Shown here: positions 17,941-26,741 of the stretch, piece by piece
How the letters are laid out: each line of letters opens with the position of its first letter
Numbering within the stretch: the stretch's first letter is position 1
Origin: Commensalibacter melissae
GTDB taxonomy: Bacteria > Pseudomonadota > Alphaproteobacteria > Acetobacterales > Acetobacteraceae
Direction of reading: 5' to 3'
Assembly: GCF_003691365.1 (NCBI RefSeq)
Contig: NZ_CP033087.1
Location: forward strand, 1,378,501 to 1,442,500
DNA: 64,000 nucleotides
Program-made: the position numbers and the translations under genes
The notes under the pieces: model-generated
Told to the model about the DNA's origin: nothing
The model's database searches: none
Seen by the model: the letters and a program-made list of their open reading frames with translations, nothing else

Positions 17941-20022
17941 TTAATTTTTAACATTTTCAATATTTTTTATCACCAAATCCGGGGTCAGGATTTGGGGCAA
18001 CACCCTGGGGTTTCCATAGGCAGGATAATAGATATAAAGTGGAACCCCTTCCCGTCCAAACTGTTTTAGAAAACGACTGATTTCATTATTGTGATGTGTC
18101 CAATCACCAATCACATATTGAATATGATGACGATGGAAATAGTCTCTTACTTTTCGGTTGGATAAAGCAACCTTATCATTAACGAGACATGTTAGACACC
18201 AACTTGCCGTCATGTTAACAAATACAGCTTTATGATCAATCTGCAATTGCTGAACATTCTTTAATGAAAATACCATATATTCCCTATTTTCCACTGTTTT
18301 ATTAGAGGATTGCACAAGATTCATTTCCGTGATCATACCCCCTAACAAAATGAAAATCAGAATAAGCGTGATACTGGAAACCCTTTGAAATACACGTGTA
18401 GCAGTTTTATATCGCAATAGCTGATTTTTACCCAATAACCATGCTCCAAATCCAATTAAAACACAGCCTAACAAAACAGTTAATAAAGATATGGACTGAT
18501 CATGCTGATAAATTACCCATACCAGCCACACACAGCTAAGTAATAGGGGAAATGCCAAAAATTGCTTCAATATTTCCATCCATATTCCTGGTCTCGGTAA
18601 AAAACGGATCAATTTTGGAATAAAAACCAATAGCAAATAGGGAAAGGATAGACCCAATCCCATTCCTATAAATATAAAAAAAGTTTTTTCGGCTGAACTA
18701 TTTAAGGCGGCTGCTACAGCTATACCCATAAATGGTGCGGTGCAAGGTGTTGCAACCAAGACAGCAAGAATACCTGTAAGAAAATCAGAAAGGTAAGAGG
18801 ATGAATTTGTTCTTGAATAAAATGAAAAATTTATCGTGAAGACATCGAGAAGATTTAAGGCAATGATAAATAATAACCAGCATAGAATTATCAAAAATGA
18901 AACCGATTGAAACTGAAAACCCCATGTTATCTGTTTTCCCATCCAGCGCAGACTTATAAATGTAAGCGATATGCCCGTAAAACTGCTCAAGATCCCTGCC
19001 GTGTATGACAGACATGACCGGTATTGATAGGCACGGTTTTTATTTCCCAAACGACTTAAGGATAATAATTTCATAGCAATGACAGGAAAAACGCAAGGCA
19101 TGAAATTTAACAGGCACCCACCAAGAAAGGCACTGCTGATCAATAAAAATAGATTCAGAATATGTGAAACAGGTTTCTTTTTAATTATGGGATGAATTGA
19201 CCAGTAATGAAGCTTGCCATTGTAATCCTTCAATGCCAAGATACCAGCCAAGGACTGATCAAGCGGTTTTTTAGATAATAGGGGCAATTTCAATTCAAAA
19301 TATTCTGGATTGATTTTAAAATGCTGTTTTTGATCTTGATCAATCAATCCCAATCTTTCTGGCATAAACCAAGCATCCTGCACTTGATCAAATAGAGGAG
19401 CTGTTTTATTGCCCCACAATTTTCCATTTGGTGTAATGAATAAATTATATTGCAAAGGCCTAGGTTTATTATTCAGTGATTTTTGAATCAAGATCGCTTC
19501 ATTTGCCTGATTGATTTTTCCTTTTGGTAGATCAATTGTAAATTCAGCCTGCACGGGAACACAGATATTGGCACAAATCAACCACGTCGCCTTGATATGG
19601 AGATGCAGATCTTTGGCACGATAGGATTCTGGAATATGAAGATAAAAAGGTAAAATAACTTCCCCATCATATATGTAAGACAATAAACCTTTTTCAAACA
19701 ACCTCTTTGGAACAGGCCATTCTATTTTTGGAAATATAATTTTTCTATCATGGTTGATTGAAACTTGTAACGAAGCAGGATCTCCCGCATCTCCCGGATT
19801 CAGCCAATAAGTGTGCCACCCTTGCTCCAGTTTGATTTTAAGGGCTAGTAAAGACCGATCAACATCATCATTGAAATCGCTTGCACTGATGATACTCGCC
19901 TCAACATGCGCTTTAAAGATTTTATCGCTTTCTTTACCCCAAATAACATGCGTGTTAAACCCTATTACAATCAATAATATAGTAATCCAGAATCGCACTT
20001 GATTTAATCCTGTCCCTGTCAA
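17941..20022 (-). CDS. DsbD/ScsB-type thiol:disulfide interchange protein
   Basis: Such proteins carry electrons from cytoplasmic thioredoxin across the inner membrane to periplasmic thiol proteins. The 693-residue protein has a signal segment and a periplasmic alpha domain with the cysteine pair Cys150/Cys154 (WLICANICVPV). A membrane domain of about eight helices contains GGCLLNFMPCVFPVIAMK and VATPCTAPFMG. The C-terminal thioredoxin-like domain has SWCLTCL. The order matches DsbD, and the longer N-terminal domain resembles ScsB. The frame opens at a TTG (20022) with weak GGA upstream; a GTG at 19998 is also possible. The client thiol proteins are not evident from neighbours. Confidence 0.88.
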   Translation of the reverse strand: MTGTGLNQVRFWITILLIVIGFNTHVIWGKESDKIFKAHVEASIISASDFNDDVDRSLLALKIKLEQGWHTYWLNPGDAGDPASLQVSINHDRKIIFPKIEWPVPKRLFEKGLLSYIYDGEVILPFYLHIPESYRAKDLHLHIKATWLICANICVPVQAEFTIDLPKGKINQANEAILIQKSLNNKPRPLQYNLFITPNGKLWGNKTAPLFDQVQDAWFMPERLGLIDQDQKQHFKINPEYFELKLPLLSKKPLDQSLAGILALKDYNGKLHYWSIHPIIKKKPVSHILNLFLLISSAFLGGCLLNFMPCVFPVIAMKLLSLSRLGNKNRAYQYRSCLSYTAGILSSFTGISLTFISLRWMGKQITWGFQFQSVSFLIILCWLLFIIALNLLDVFTINFSFYSRTNSSSYLSDFLTGILAVLVATPCTAPFMGIAVAAALNSSAEKTFFIFIGMGLGLSFPYLLLVFIPKLIRFLPRPGIWMEILKQFLAFPLLLSCVWLVWVIYQHDQSISLLTVLLGCVLIGFGAWLLGKNQLLRYKTATRVFQRVSSITLILIFILLGGMITEMNLVQSSNKTVENREYMVFSLKNVQQLQIDHKAVFVNMTASWCLTCLVNDKVALSNRKVRDYFHRHHIQYVIGDWTHHNNEISRFLKQFGREGVPLYIYYPAYGNPRVLPQILTPDLVIKNIENVKN

Positions 20023-20110
20023 TAATATTCCATTTTTATCTTAAAGATGAGATAAACAAAATTAATAATCATTCATGTCACCAAGGCATTTTATCGACTA
20101 GTCTCAACTT

Positions 20111-22573
20111 ATGTTTAAACCTGATCCCATTTCCCTACCAATACAGAATACCTTACCAGAACTCCATGATCATCTACTTACCCATCAGAACTGTATTCTT
20201 GTAGCTTCACCAGGATCAGGAAAAACAAGCCTTGTACCTTTGTCATTATTACAGGCTCCATGGCGAAACGGACATAGGATTATCATGCTGGAACCACGAC
20301 GCATTGCCGCCCGAGCCGCAGCAAAACAGATGGCCTGTCTATATCATGAAACCATTGGCCAAACGATAGGTTACAGAACCCGCATGGAAAAAGTGGCCAG
20401 TTCAAAAACCCGTATAGAGGTTGTTACACATGGACTGTTCTTGAGACATCTTTTGAACAATCCATTTCTTGACCAAGTTGCCGCCATTATTTTTGACGAA
20501 ATTCATGAACGTTCCCTTGAGTCTGACCTCTGTCTTGCCTTGTGTCGTGATCTTCAAAAAAACCTGAGACCGGATTTAAGGCTCATCGCGATGTCGGCTA
20601 CACCATCCTTGTCTCAACTACAAAAAATATTAAACTGTCAGATTATTGAAAATAAATCAAGAATACATCCTGTAACAATACATCATCGACAAAGAGATAT
20701 TCATGCAATAAAAGATCTGCCCAAAATAACCGCAGCGGAAATAGAGAATGTTTATTACAAAAATCAGGGTAATATACTGGTATTTTTACCAGGCATTGCT
20801 GAAATTCATCGCACAATGAATATGCTTGCATTACCAGATGCTGAAGTTCTTCCTCTGTATGGCGAATTACATTCCACAGAACAGGACAAGGCCTTGCGAT
20901 CTGTCAGTGCCAAAGATAAAAGGCGGATAGTTTTGACCACTTCCATTGCTGAAACTTCCCTAACCGTTCCTGGCGTAAGGATTGTCATTGATGGAGGTTT
21001 TCGTCGTGCTCCTCAATTGGACGGAGACACTGGACTAACACGACTTTTAACACGAAGAATATCCAGGGCAGCAGCTGATCAAAGGGCTGGAAGGGCTGGA
21101 CGTGAAGCTGAGGGAATTGTCTATCGTCTATGGACCCAAGCGATGGAACGAAGTTTTATCCCGCATGATTCTCCTGAAATATTATCAAGTGAATTAAGTG
21201 AATTCTTATTGATTTGCAAAACATGGACAGACCTTATGGGAACCTCAATAAAGGAATTGGTCTTTCCTGATTTTCCTTCCAATGGCCTTCTTGAGGCGGC
21301 CAGCAATTTACTGACTTTATTAGGTGCGTTAAATGAAAAAAGGCTCATCACTGATTTTGGTAAAAAAATTATTCAATTCGGTGCGCATCCACGTTTGGCG
21401 TCAATGATGTTAAGAGCAACCTCAAATGAAGAAAAGGCATTGGCGGCCGATCTGGCTGCATTACTGGAAGAGCGTGATCCTTTTCGTAAAAATCATGACC
21501 AATCCTGCGATATCCAAACTCGTCTGAACTGGCTACAAACCCTACCGCATAATCAACATGATAAGGAATTATGGCACCGTATCCACCATATAGGCCAGGA
21601 ATATCGCAAAAGATTAAAAATACCACTCACCCAAAAATCTCTTGGAAATCCTGCCAAATTATTATGCGCCGCTTTTCCCGATCGATTGGCACAAAAACGT
21701 GATGAAATTGGATCATTCCGATTGGCAGGCGGTGGCAGTGCATATCTTTCTCAACAAGATATATTGGCAAAGGAAAAACTATTAATTGTTGCAAATATCC
21801 ATACTCAGAAAAAAGCCAGAATCTGTCTGGCAGCACGCATGAATTCCGATATTCTTCCCGATTTTATCCTTAATCGGTCCCGTCATGTAGAAAATATTTC
21901 TATTGACCCAACCAATGGAAAAGTCATTGCCCGAAAACAAGTAAAATTTGGGCGGCTTATTCTACAAGACAGAAACGATATAGCCCCAGCCGAAAAGGCT
22001 TATCCGGTCTTGCTTGGCTATGTTAAAAACAATTTTTATAAGGCTTTGAACTGGAACGAGACTACGAAACAATTACAGTCACGTGCTTCATGGGCAAGAC
22101 AATATTTAACAGAAGAAAAAATTCCAGATTTAACTGATGACAAGCTAGAATTACATATTGAAAAATGGCTATCCCCCTGGATCACACAAATCAATAATTT
22201 GAAAGATCTAAAAAAAATAGATTTAAAAAATATTCTCGAAGCCTATCTTGGTTATGATATTTGCCAAAAACTAAACCGGTTATTTCCTGAATTTATTATA
22301 TTGAATCATAATAAATTTTATATTGATTATACACAACCCGCACCCATTATTTCAGCACATGCACAAAAATTTTATGGTATAAAAGATACTCCTTCTATTG
22401 CAAAAGGACAAATTCGATTACAATGCTGCCTTCTGTCCCCAGCCAATAGACCTCAAGCAGTAACCAGTGATTTGAAAAATTTTTGGAAAGAGGGTTGGAA
22501 AGATATGAGAAAAGATATGAAGGGGCGTTATCCCAAACATCACTGGCCAGAAAATCCCATGAATGACGAATAA
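20111..22573 (+). CDS. hrpB: ATP-dependent helicase HrpB
   Basis: HrpB is a DEAH/RHA-family helicase found in many proteobacteria; its cellular role is not well defined. The 820-residue protein has motif I SPGSGKT (near residue 34), motif II DEIHER, motif III SATPS and the helicase C-terminal motifs RIVLTTSIAETSLTVPGV and QRAGRAGR. The C-terminal HrpB domain ends with YPKHHWPENP, a family hallmark. It is divergent from the DsbD-type gene. The next gene, an HtrA protease, follows closely and may be cotranscribed. Confidence 0.95.
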   Translation: MFKPDPISLPIQNTLPELHDHLLTHQNCILVASPGSGKTSLVPLSLLQAPWRNGHRIIMLEPRRIAARAAAKQMACLYHETIGQTIGYRTRMEKVASSKTRIEVVTHGLFLRHLLNNPFLDQVAAIIFDEIHERSLESDLCLALCRDLQKNLRPDLRLIAMSATPSLSQLQKILNCQIIENKSRIHPVTIHHRQRDIHAIKDLPKITAAEIENVYYKNQGNILVFLPGIAEIHRTMNMLALPDAEVLPLYGELHSTEQDKALRSVSAKDKRRIVLTTSIAETSLTVPGVRIVIDGGFRRAPQLDGDTGLTRLLTRRISRAAADQRAGRAGREAEGIVYRLWTQAMERSFIPHDSPEILSSELSEFLLICKTWTDLMGTSIKELVFPDFPSNGLLEAASNLLTLLGALNEKRLITDFGKKIIQFGAHPRLASMMLRATSNEEKALAADLAALLEERDPFRKNHDQSCDIQTRLNWLQTLPHNQHDKELWHRIHHIGQEYRKRLKIPLTQKSLGNPAKLLCAAFPDRLAQKRDEIGSFRLAGGGSAYLSQQDILAKEKLLIVANIHTQKKARICLAARMNSDILPDFILNRSRHVENISIDPTNGKVIARKQVKFGRLILQDRNDIAPAEKAYPVLLGYVKNNFYKALNWNETTKQLQSRASWARQYLTEEKIPDLTDDKLELHIEKWLSPWITQINNLKDLKKIDLKNILEAYLGYDICQKLNRLFPEFIILNHNKFYIDYTQPAPIISAHAQKFYGIKDTPSIAKGQIRLQCCLLSPANRPQAVTSDLKNFWKEGWKDMRKDMKGRYPKHHWPENPMNDE

Positions 22574-22613
22574 TAGTTTATTTAATAACTTAAATTTTTT
22601 GAATAGATTAATA

Positions 22614-23786
22614 ATGTTTGTACCAATTGAATATTCAAACCAGATAAAAAAAAAGCTAGGTCTCAATCTCAAGACTTATCTCATTATTGTTTTATTCAAT
22701 TTTCCCGTCTATGCCCAGGATATAAATAAAAAAGATATCGAACCATCAAAAACAGTCATTCCATCCGACACATTTACGGCCTCCGCAACACCACTTGTAG
22801 AAAATGGGCCTCTGACCTTTTCCCCGCTAGTGAAAAAAGTTGTACCAGCCGTTGTTAACATTTCGGTTTCCCAAAATATATATACAAAACAATCCAGAAA
22901 CATTCATATACCACCCTCCTTAAAGGGAACACCATTTGAAAAAGAATTCAGGCAACGTCAACATACCCGCAACCGTAGGGTTACAGAAGCTGGGTCTGGT
23001 TTTATCATTGATCCCCATGGGATCATAGTAACCAATACGCATGTAATCGGGACTTCCAACAACATAACAGTATATCTTGCGAATGGAAAACGTTTCACAG
23101 CAAAAGTTATCGGTAATGATTCTCTCACAGACATAGCAGTCATCAAAATTGATAGCGAACATCCCCTTCCCTATGTACAATGGGGTGACAGTCGCAAAGT
23201 GGAGGTTGGTGACTGGATTCTTGCTGCAGGAAACCCTTTTGGCCTTGGTTCTTCCGTCACTGCCGGAATTGTATCAGCTCGTGGTCGCGATATTGGTTCC
23301 AGCCCTTTTGACGATTTTTTTCAATTGGATGCTCCAATGAATCCGGGAAATTCTGGAGGACCATCCTTTAACCTTGCCGGACAAGTTATCGCCTTGAATA
23401 CCGCAATTGTTTCCCCTACCGGAAGTTCTGTTGGAATTGGTTTTGGTATCCCCTCTGAAATCGCCGCCCCCATTGTTACTCAACTATGTAAAACAGGATT
23501 TATTGACCGCGGATGGCTTGGTGTTACCCTTGAAGAGGATTCTGGACACAATGGAGTGAAAATCATTGATCTTGATCTGGATGGCCCGGCCTACAAGGCA
23601 AAAATCAAAATTAATGACCGCGTTGAATTAATTGACGATCAGCATGTAGACACAATTCGTACTTTTATTAAAACAGTGGCCATTGCACATCCTGGATCAA
23701 ATTTACAACTGACAATAAGGCGCAACAAGAAAACCATCAAACTTGATGTTACGGTTGGTCATCGACCAAAAGATGATGTAGAATAA
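22614..23786 (+). CDS. HtrA/DegP-type serine protease with one PDZ domain
   Basis: This is a periplasmic quality-control protease of the trypsin-like S1C family. The start at 22614 gives 390 residues and a signal peptide ending near FPVYAQD. The catalytic triad is His143 (VTNTHVIG), Asp173 (SLTDIAVIKI) and Ser247 (NPGNSGGPS). A single PDZ domain covers roughly residues 285-385, beginning around RGWLGVTLEE. DegP and DegQ have two PDZ domains, so this resembles the shorter DegS-like form, but there is no clear permanent membrane anchor. Neither start has a strong ribosome site. An earlier ATG at 22563 would overlap hrpB by 11 bases. Confidence 0.9.
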   Translation: MFVPIEYSNQIKKKLGLNLKTYLIIVLFNFPVYAQDINKKDIEPSKTVIPSDTFTASATPLVENGPLTFSPLVKKVVPAVVNISVSQNIYTKQSRNIHIPPSLKGTPFEKEFRQRQHTRNRRVTEAGSGFIIDPHGIIVTNTHVIGTSNNITVYLANGKRFTAKVIGNDSLTDIAVIKIDSEHPLPYVQWGDSRKVEVGDWILAAGNPFGLGSSVTAGIVSARGRDIGSSPFDDFFQLDAPMNPGNSGGPSFNLAGQVIALNTAIVSPTGSSVGIGFGIPSEIAAPIVTQLCKTGFIDRGWLGVTLEEDSGHNGVKIIDLDLDGPAYKAKIKINDRVELIDDQHVDTIRTFIKTVAIAHPGSNLQLTIRRNKKTIKLDVTVGHRPKDDVE

Positions 23787-23874
23787 CAAAATTTTTTTAT
23801 CTCTTGCTAAAATAAAATTTTTTTATAGATTGATATCATGAATACGAATAATTTTATTACATTGGTGATCAATT

Positions 23875-23888
23875 TTATCTTAAGATAA
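23875..23888. repeat. 14-bp perfect palindrome upstream of the beta-barrel pair
   Basis: TTATCTTAAGATAA is fully self-complementary and lies about 160 bases ahead of the first barrel gene. A similar 14-bp palindrome, TATCTTTAAAGATA, sits ahead of the permease at 41915-41928. A regulator binding site is possible. The low complexity makes chance occurrence plausible. Confidence 0.3.
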
Positions 23889-24049
23889 CAATTAAATGAA
23901 TATTTTAATCCGTTTAACAAATATAATATTTAATCTTTACTAATTACAAATGGTTATAAATACTATTAATTGATCACTTGAAATTATTTAATCATAAAAA
24001 ATCGTTATAATTTATGTTTTCCCCATAACTTTGATTGAGGAATTTTTTG

Positions 24050-25117
24050 ATGCATCGTCGTTTCATACAAACCCCTGTATCTCAATTTTTATTGTTTTGC
24101 AATAATACTAAAATAAATTTTTCGTTAATTTGCATCTCTGTGATATTTACTTCACATTACACATATGCAAGCAATGCATCTAAATCCGATATAAACAATT
24201 CATCAATCAATAATATATCCGACAGTGTCAATGTATTGGATGAACAACGATATACGGGTTCCCTTCTTTCCCCTTCAGGTGCCATTACCAAGGCAGGTAT
24301 CCTTGCTTTGGAACCGTATCTCCAATCTACAATCAGCCGTGGGGCCTATCAATCCGATGGCAGTGTCAAAAATAGCAAACACAGAACAGATTCAGCGGAC
24401 AGTTTCCTTTTGATCAAATACGCCATTACCGATAATCTGACCATTCAGGCAACCCCACAGGTTAATTATGCCTGGAACGGTAAAACCACATCCAGCAGTG
24501 TACATATTTCTGACTTGCCTGTAGAATTTCAATATCGCTGGATTGACCAGGATAACGCACATTATCGACCCAGCTTCACGACTTTTCTGGGCATGAATTT
24601 TCCTACCGGCAATTTTGATCAGTTGAACCGTTCCCTTGATGCTTTTGGAAGTGGACAATATACCCTACGTTTTGGTCTTCATTCCCAAGCAGCCTATAAA
24701 ATATTTCATCGCGCCATACGCTTCCGCTGGTGGGGTGTAGGTCGAAAACCTATTGGTCACCGAAATATCAAGGGGATAAGCAACTATGGTACAGATCAGG
24801 GTTTTGCAGGCACAGTCAGAGGTGGCTTATTTGGCAACGCCGGATTTTCATTTGAATTTGGAATAACCAAAGCATGGGTATTGGCCTTTGACTTTCAGTA
24901 TGATTGGGCTCAGGGGACACATATTAAGGGAAATTATAATCACCAGCGTTATTTACGCCATATCACAGGTGCCTCTCATGATTTTCAAATCGCTCCTGGT
25001 ATAGAATATAACTTTACACCGGCCGTTGGACTTATCGCTGGTGCGGCATTGACCGTTGACGGCCATAATACCAATGATTTCATTCAACCTCAATGTGCCG
25101 TGAACATCGTTTTTTAA
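24050..25117 (+). CDS. Predicted outer-membrane beta-barrel protein, tandem copy 1
   Basis: The 355-residue protein has an N-terminal signal region ending near HYTYASNA. A short polar linker follows, then a body of alternating hydrophobic residues ending in Phe (VNIVF), as expected for an outer-membrane barrel. Conserved landmarks are EQRYTGSLLSPSGA, EPYLQSTISRGAY, DLPVEFQYRWIDQ and LTVDGHN. The pattern resembles the transporter-like Phenol_MetA_deg barrel family, but I hold that loosely. The ATG at 24050 follows GAGGAA by eight bases; the frame opens at a TTG 15 bases earlier. The next gene is a close paralogue. The substrate is unknown. Confidence 0.7.
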   Translation: MHRRFIQTPVSQFLLFCNNTKINFSLICISVIFTSHYTYASNASKSDINNSSINNISDSVNVLDEQRYTGSLLSPSGAITKAGILALEPYLQSTISRGAYQSDGSVKNSKHRTDSADSFLLIKYAITDNLTIQATPQVNYAWNGKTTSSSVHISDLPVEFQYRWIDQDNAHYRPSFTTFLGMNFPTGNFDQLNRSLDAFGSGQYTLRFGLHSQAAYKIFHRAIRFRWWGVGRKPIGHRNIKGISNYGTDQGFAGTVRGGLFGNAGFSFEFGITKAWVLAFDFQYDWAQGTHIKGNYNHQRYLRHITGASHDFQIAPGIEYNFTPAVGLIAGAALTVDGHNTNDFIQPQCAVNIVF

Positions 25118-25169
25118 TCTGATAAAATTTAACTTTTCATCAATATTGCAACCGTAAGCGATTGAACTA

Positions 25170-25230
25170 TATAGAATAAGCAACTATCTGATAACCTTAT
25201 AATTTATAACAATTATAAGGTCATTCTATA
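25170..25230. repeat. Nested inverted repeats between the two barrel genes
   Basis: ACCTTATAATT (25194-25204) and AATTATAAGGT (25211-25221) form an 11-bp stem with a six-base loop. They are flanked by TATAGAAT (25170-25177) and ATTCTATA (25223-25230). The structure lies between copy 1 and copy 2, ending 38 bases before copy 2. It has no T tract, so an operator or an mRNA-processing hairpin is likelier than a terminator. Confidence 0.5.
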
Positions 25231-25267
25231 GAAGCATTATGAATTATCCCTGACTAGGAGCCATTTT

Positions 25268-26341
25268 ATGACTCAAATTTTCAGCAATTCCTGTATTCTA
25301 TTTCGTATGCTTAAAAACAGAATTAAAATTAGTTATTTTTGTTTTGTTTTTTTCGGTTTACTCAACCCTTCTGTAAACGTATACGCTGTCCCGAACGACA
25401 TTGCGCTTGAAGCTACACAAGAGGAAAACAAGGAAGATACAGGTTCCAAAATTTTACAGGAACAAAGATATACAGGTTCCTTGTTGGCACCATCCGGGGC
25501 ATTGGTCAATGCCGGGACTTTTGTTATCGAACCGTATTTGCAAAACACAATAAGCCGTGGTGCCTATCAGGCAAATGGAAAAACCAAAAATTCCAAACAT
25601 AGAACTGATAATACCCTGAATTATACATTGGTTAAATATGCAGCAACCGATCGCCTGTCAGTTCAGATTGTGCCCCAGATCCGCTATACTTGGAACGGTC
25701 ACACATCAGCTAGTACAGTTCATTTCTCGGATTTACCTTTTGAGATTCAATATCGTTGGATTGATCAAGAAGATGCCCATTACCAACCTAGCCTAACTAC
25801 TGTCCTTGGCATGATCTTTCCAACAGGCAATTATAACAATCTTGGTCGTCATTTGGACGGTGCAGGAACAGGCAATTATACGCTGAGATTTGGATTGCAG
25901 TCCCAAGCCGCATATCAGGTATTTGATAAAGCCATTCGAATTCGTGTTTGGGGTATGGGCAGGGAACCTCTGAATTCCGTTAATCTCCGCAATATTAGCA
26001 GTTACGGCACTGATACTGGATTTCGTGGAAAAGCAAGATCAAAACTTTTTGGCAATACTGGTTTTTCCCTGGAGTACGGTCTGGATAAAAAATGGTTAAT
26101 GGCTTTTGATCTTGTTTATGATTGGGCAAAGGGCACTCGAATAAAAGGAGGATATCTTGATAAACCCCATTCCTATCAACGTAAAGTAAATGGTGCCTCC
26201 CATGACATTCAGGTTGCACCAGCAATCGAATATAATCCCTCCACCCGCATAGGTATTATTGTTGGAACGGCTTTAACCGTGGACGGGCATAATGCAAATA
26301 ATTTTGTTCAGCCTCAAATGGCGGTGAACTTTGTTTTCTAG
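25268..26341 (+). CDS. Predicted outer-membrane beta-barrel protein, tandem copy 2
   Basis: This 357-residue protein is a paralogue of the preceding gene. In the 50 residues beginning EQRYTGSLL, 37 are identical by my count, and similarity continues to the C-terminal Phe (VNFVF). It has a signal peptide ending near NVYAVPND. Like copy 1 it has a polar N-terminal linker before the barrel. AGGAG lies seven bases before the ATG. The leader and signal peptide differ fully between the copies while the barrels are conserved, suggesting an old duplication. It converges with the DUF3293 gene, five bases away. Confidence 0.7.
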   Translation: MTQIFSNSCILFRMLKNRIKISYFCFVFFGLLNPSVNVYAVPNDIALEATQEENKEDTGSKILQEQRYTGSLLAPSGALVNAGTFVIEPYLQNTISRGAYQANGKTKNSKHRTDNTLNYTLVKYAATDRLSVQIVPQIRYTWNGHTSASTVHFSDLPFEIQYRWIDQEDAHYQPSLTTVLGMIFPTGNYNNLGRHLDGAGTGNYTLRFGLQSQAAYQVFDKAIRIRVWGMGREPLNSVNLRNISSYGTDTGFRGKARSKLFGNTGFSLEYGLDKKWLMAFDLVYDWAKGTRIKGGYLDKPHSYQRKVNGASHDIQVAPAIEYNPSTRIGIIVGTALTVDGHNANNFVQPQMAVNFVF

Positions 26342-26346
26342 TTCCA

Positions 26347-26739
26347 TCAATTCAGAAATACCAAACGCGATAATCGTTGATCTTGTATAACAACAATCGC
26401 GTTTTGACGAAACTTTCTTGCCAATACGATCGCCTTTCTAGGATCCATGACAACCATAAATAATGGCTCTGAAAAATTTCTTAAAGTTCCTGTCCCTTTT
26501 CTGTAATCATAGCCTGACAAATACAAGGAAAGTTTTTGCATCATGCGCTTGTTCCATCCCTTGGCCTTTATTCTTCCTCCCGGATTACAGGCACTCATCA
26601 TAACCAGTTTCTCACTTTTATAGCGTTTTGGTAAATTTAAAGGATAGTGCCCTATTCTGATTTTAACAGTTCCAGCCTGATATATACTTTTAATATAGTT
26701 AGATCTAATTTTATTTGTCGCAGGTAATATTCCAGTCAT
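26347..26739 (-). CDS. DUF3293-family protein at the end of the mre-rod operon
   Basis: The 130-residue protein carries the DUF3293 pattern: SACNPGG near residue 50, followed by KRMMQKL, then EPLFMVVMDPRKAIVLARKFRQNAIVVI. No biochemical function is established for this family as far as I know. There is no signal peptide or membrane segment, so it is probably cytoplasmic. It starts two bases after the rodA stop, so it is very likely translated from the same mRNA as the rod-shape genes. Confidence 0.72.
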   Translation of the reverse strand: MTGILPATNKIRSNYIKSIYQAGTVKIRIGHYPLNLPKRYKSEKLVMMSACNPGGRIKAKGWNKRMMQKLSLYLSGYDYRKGTGTLRNFSEPLFMVVMDPRKAIVLARKFRQNAIVVIQDQRLSRLVFLN

Positions 26740-26741
26740 TA

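Noticed and set aside
24050-26341. Tandem barrels as an assembly duplication
   Set aside because: The copies differ throughout at the DNA level and have unrelated leaders and signal peptides, so they are true paralogues.
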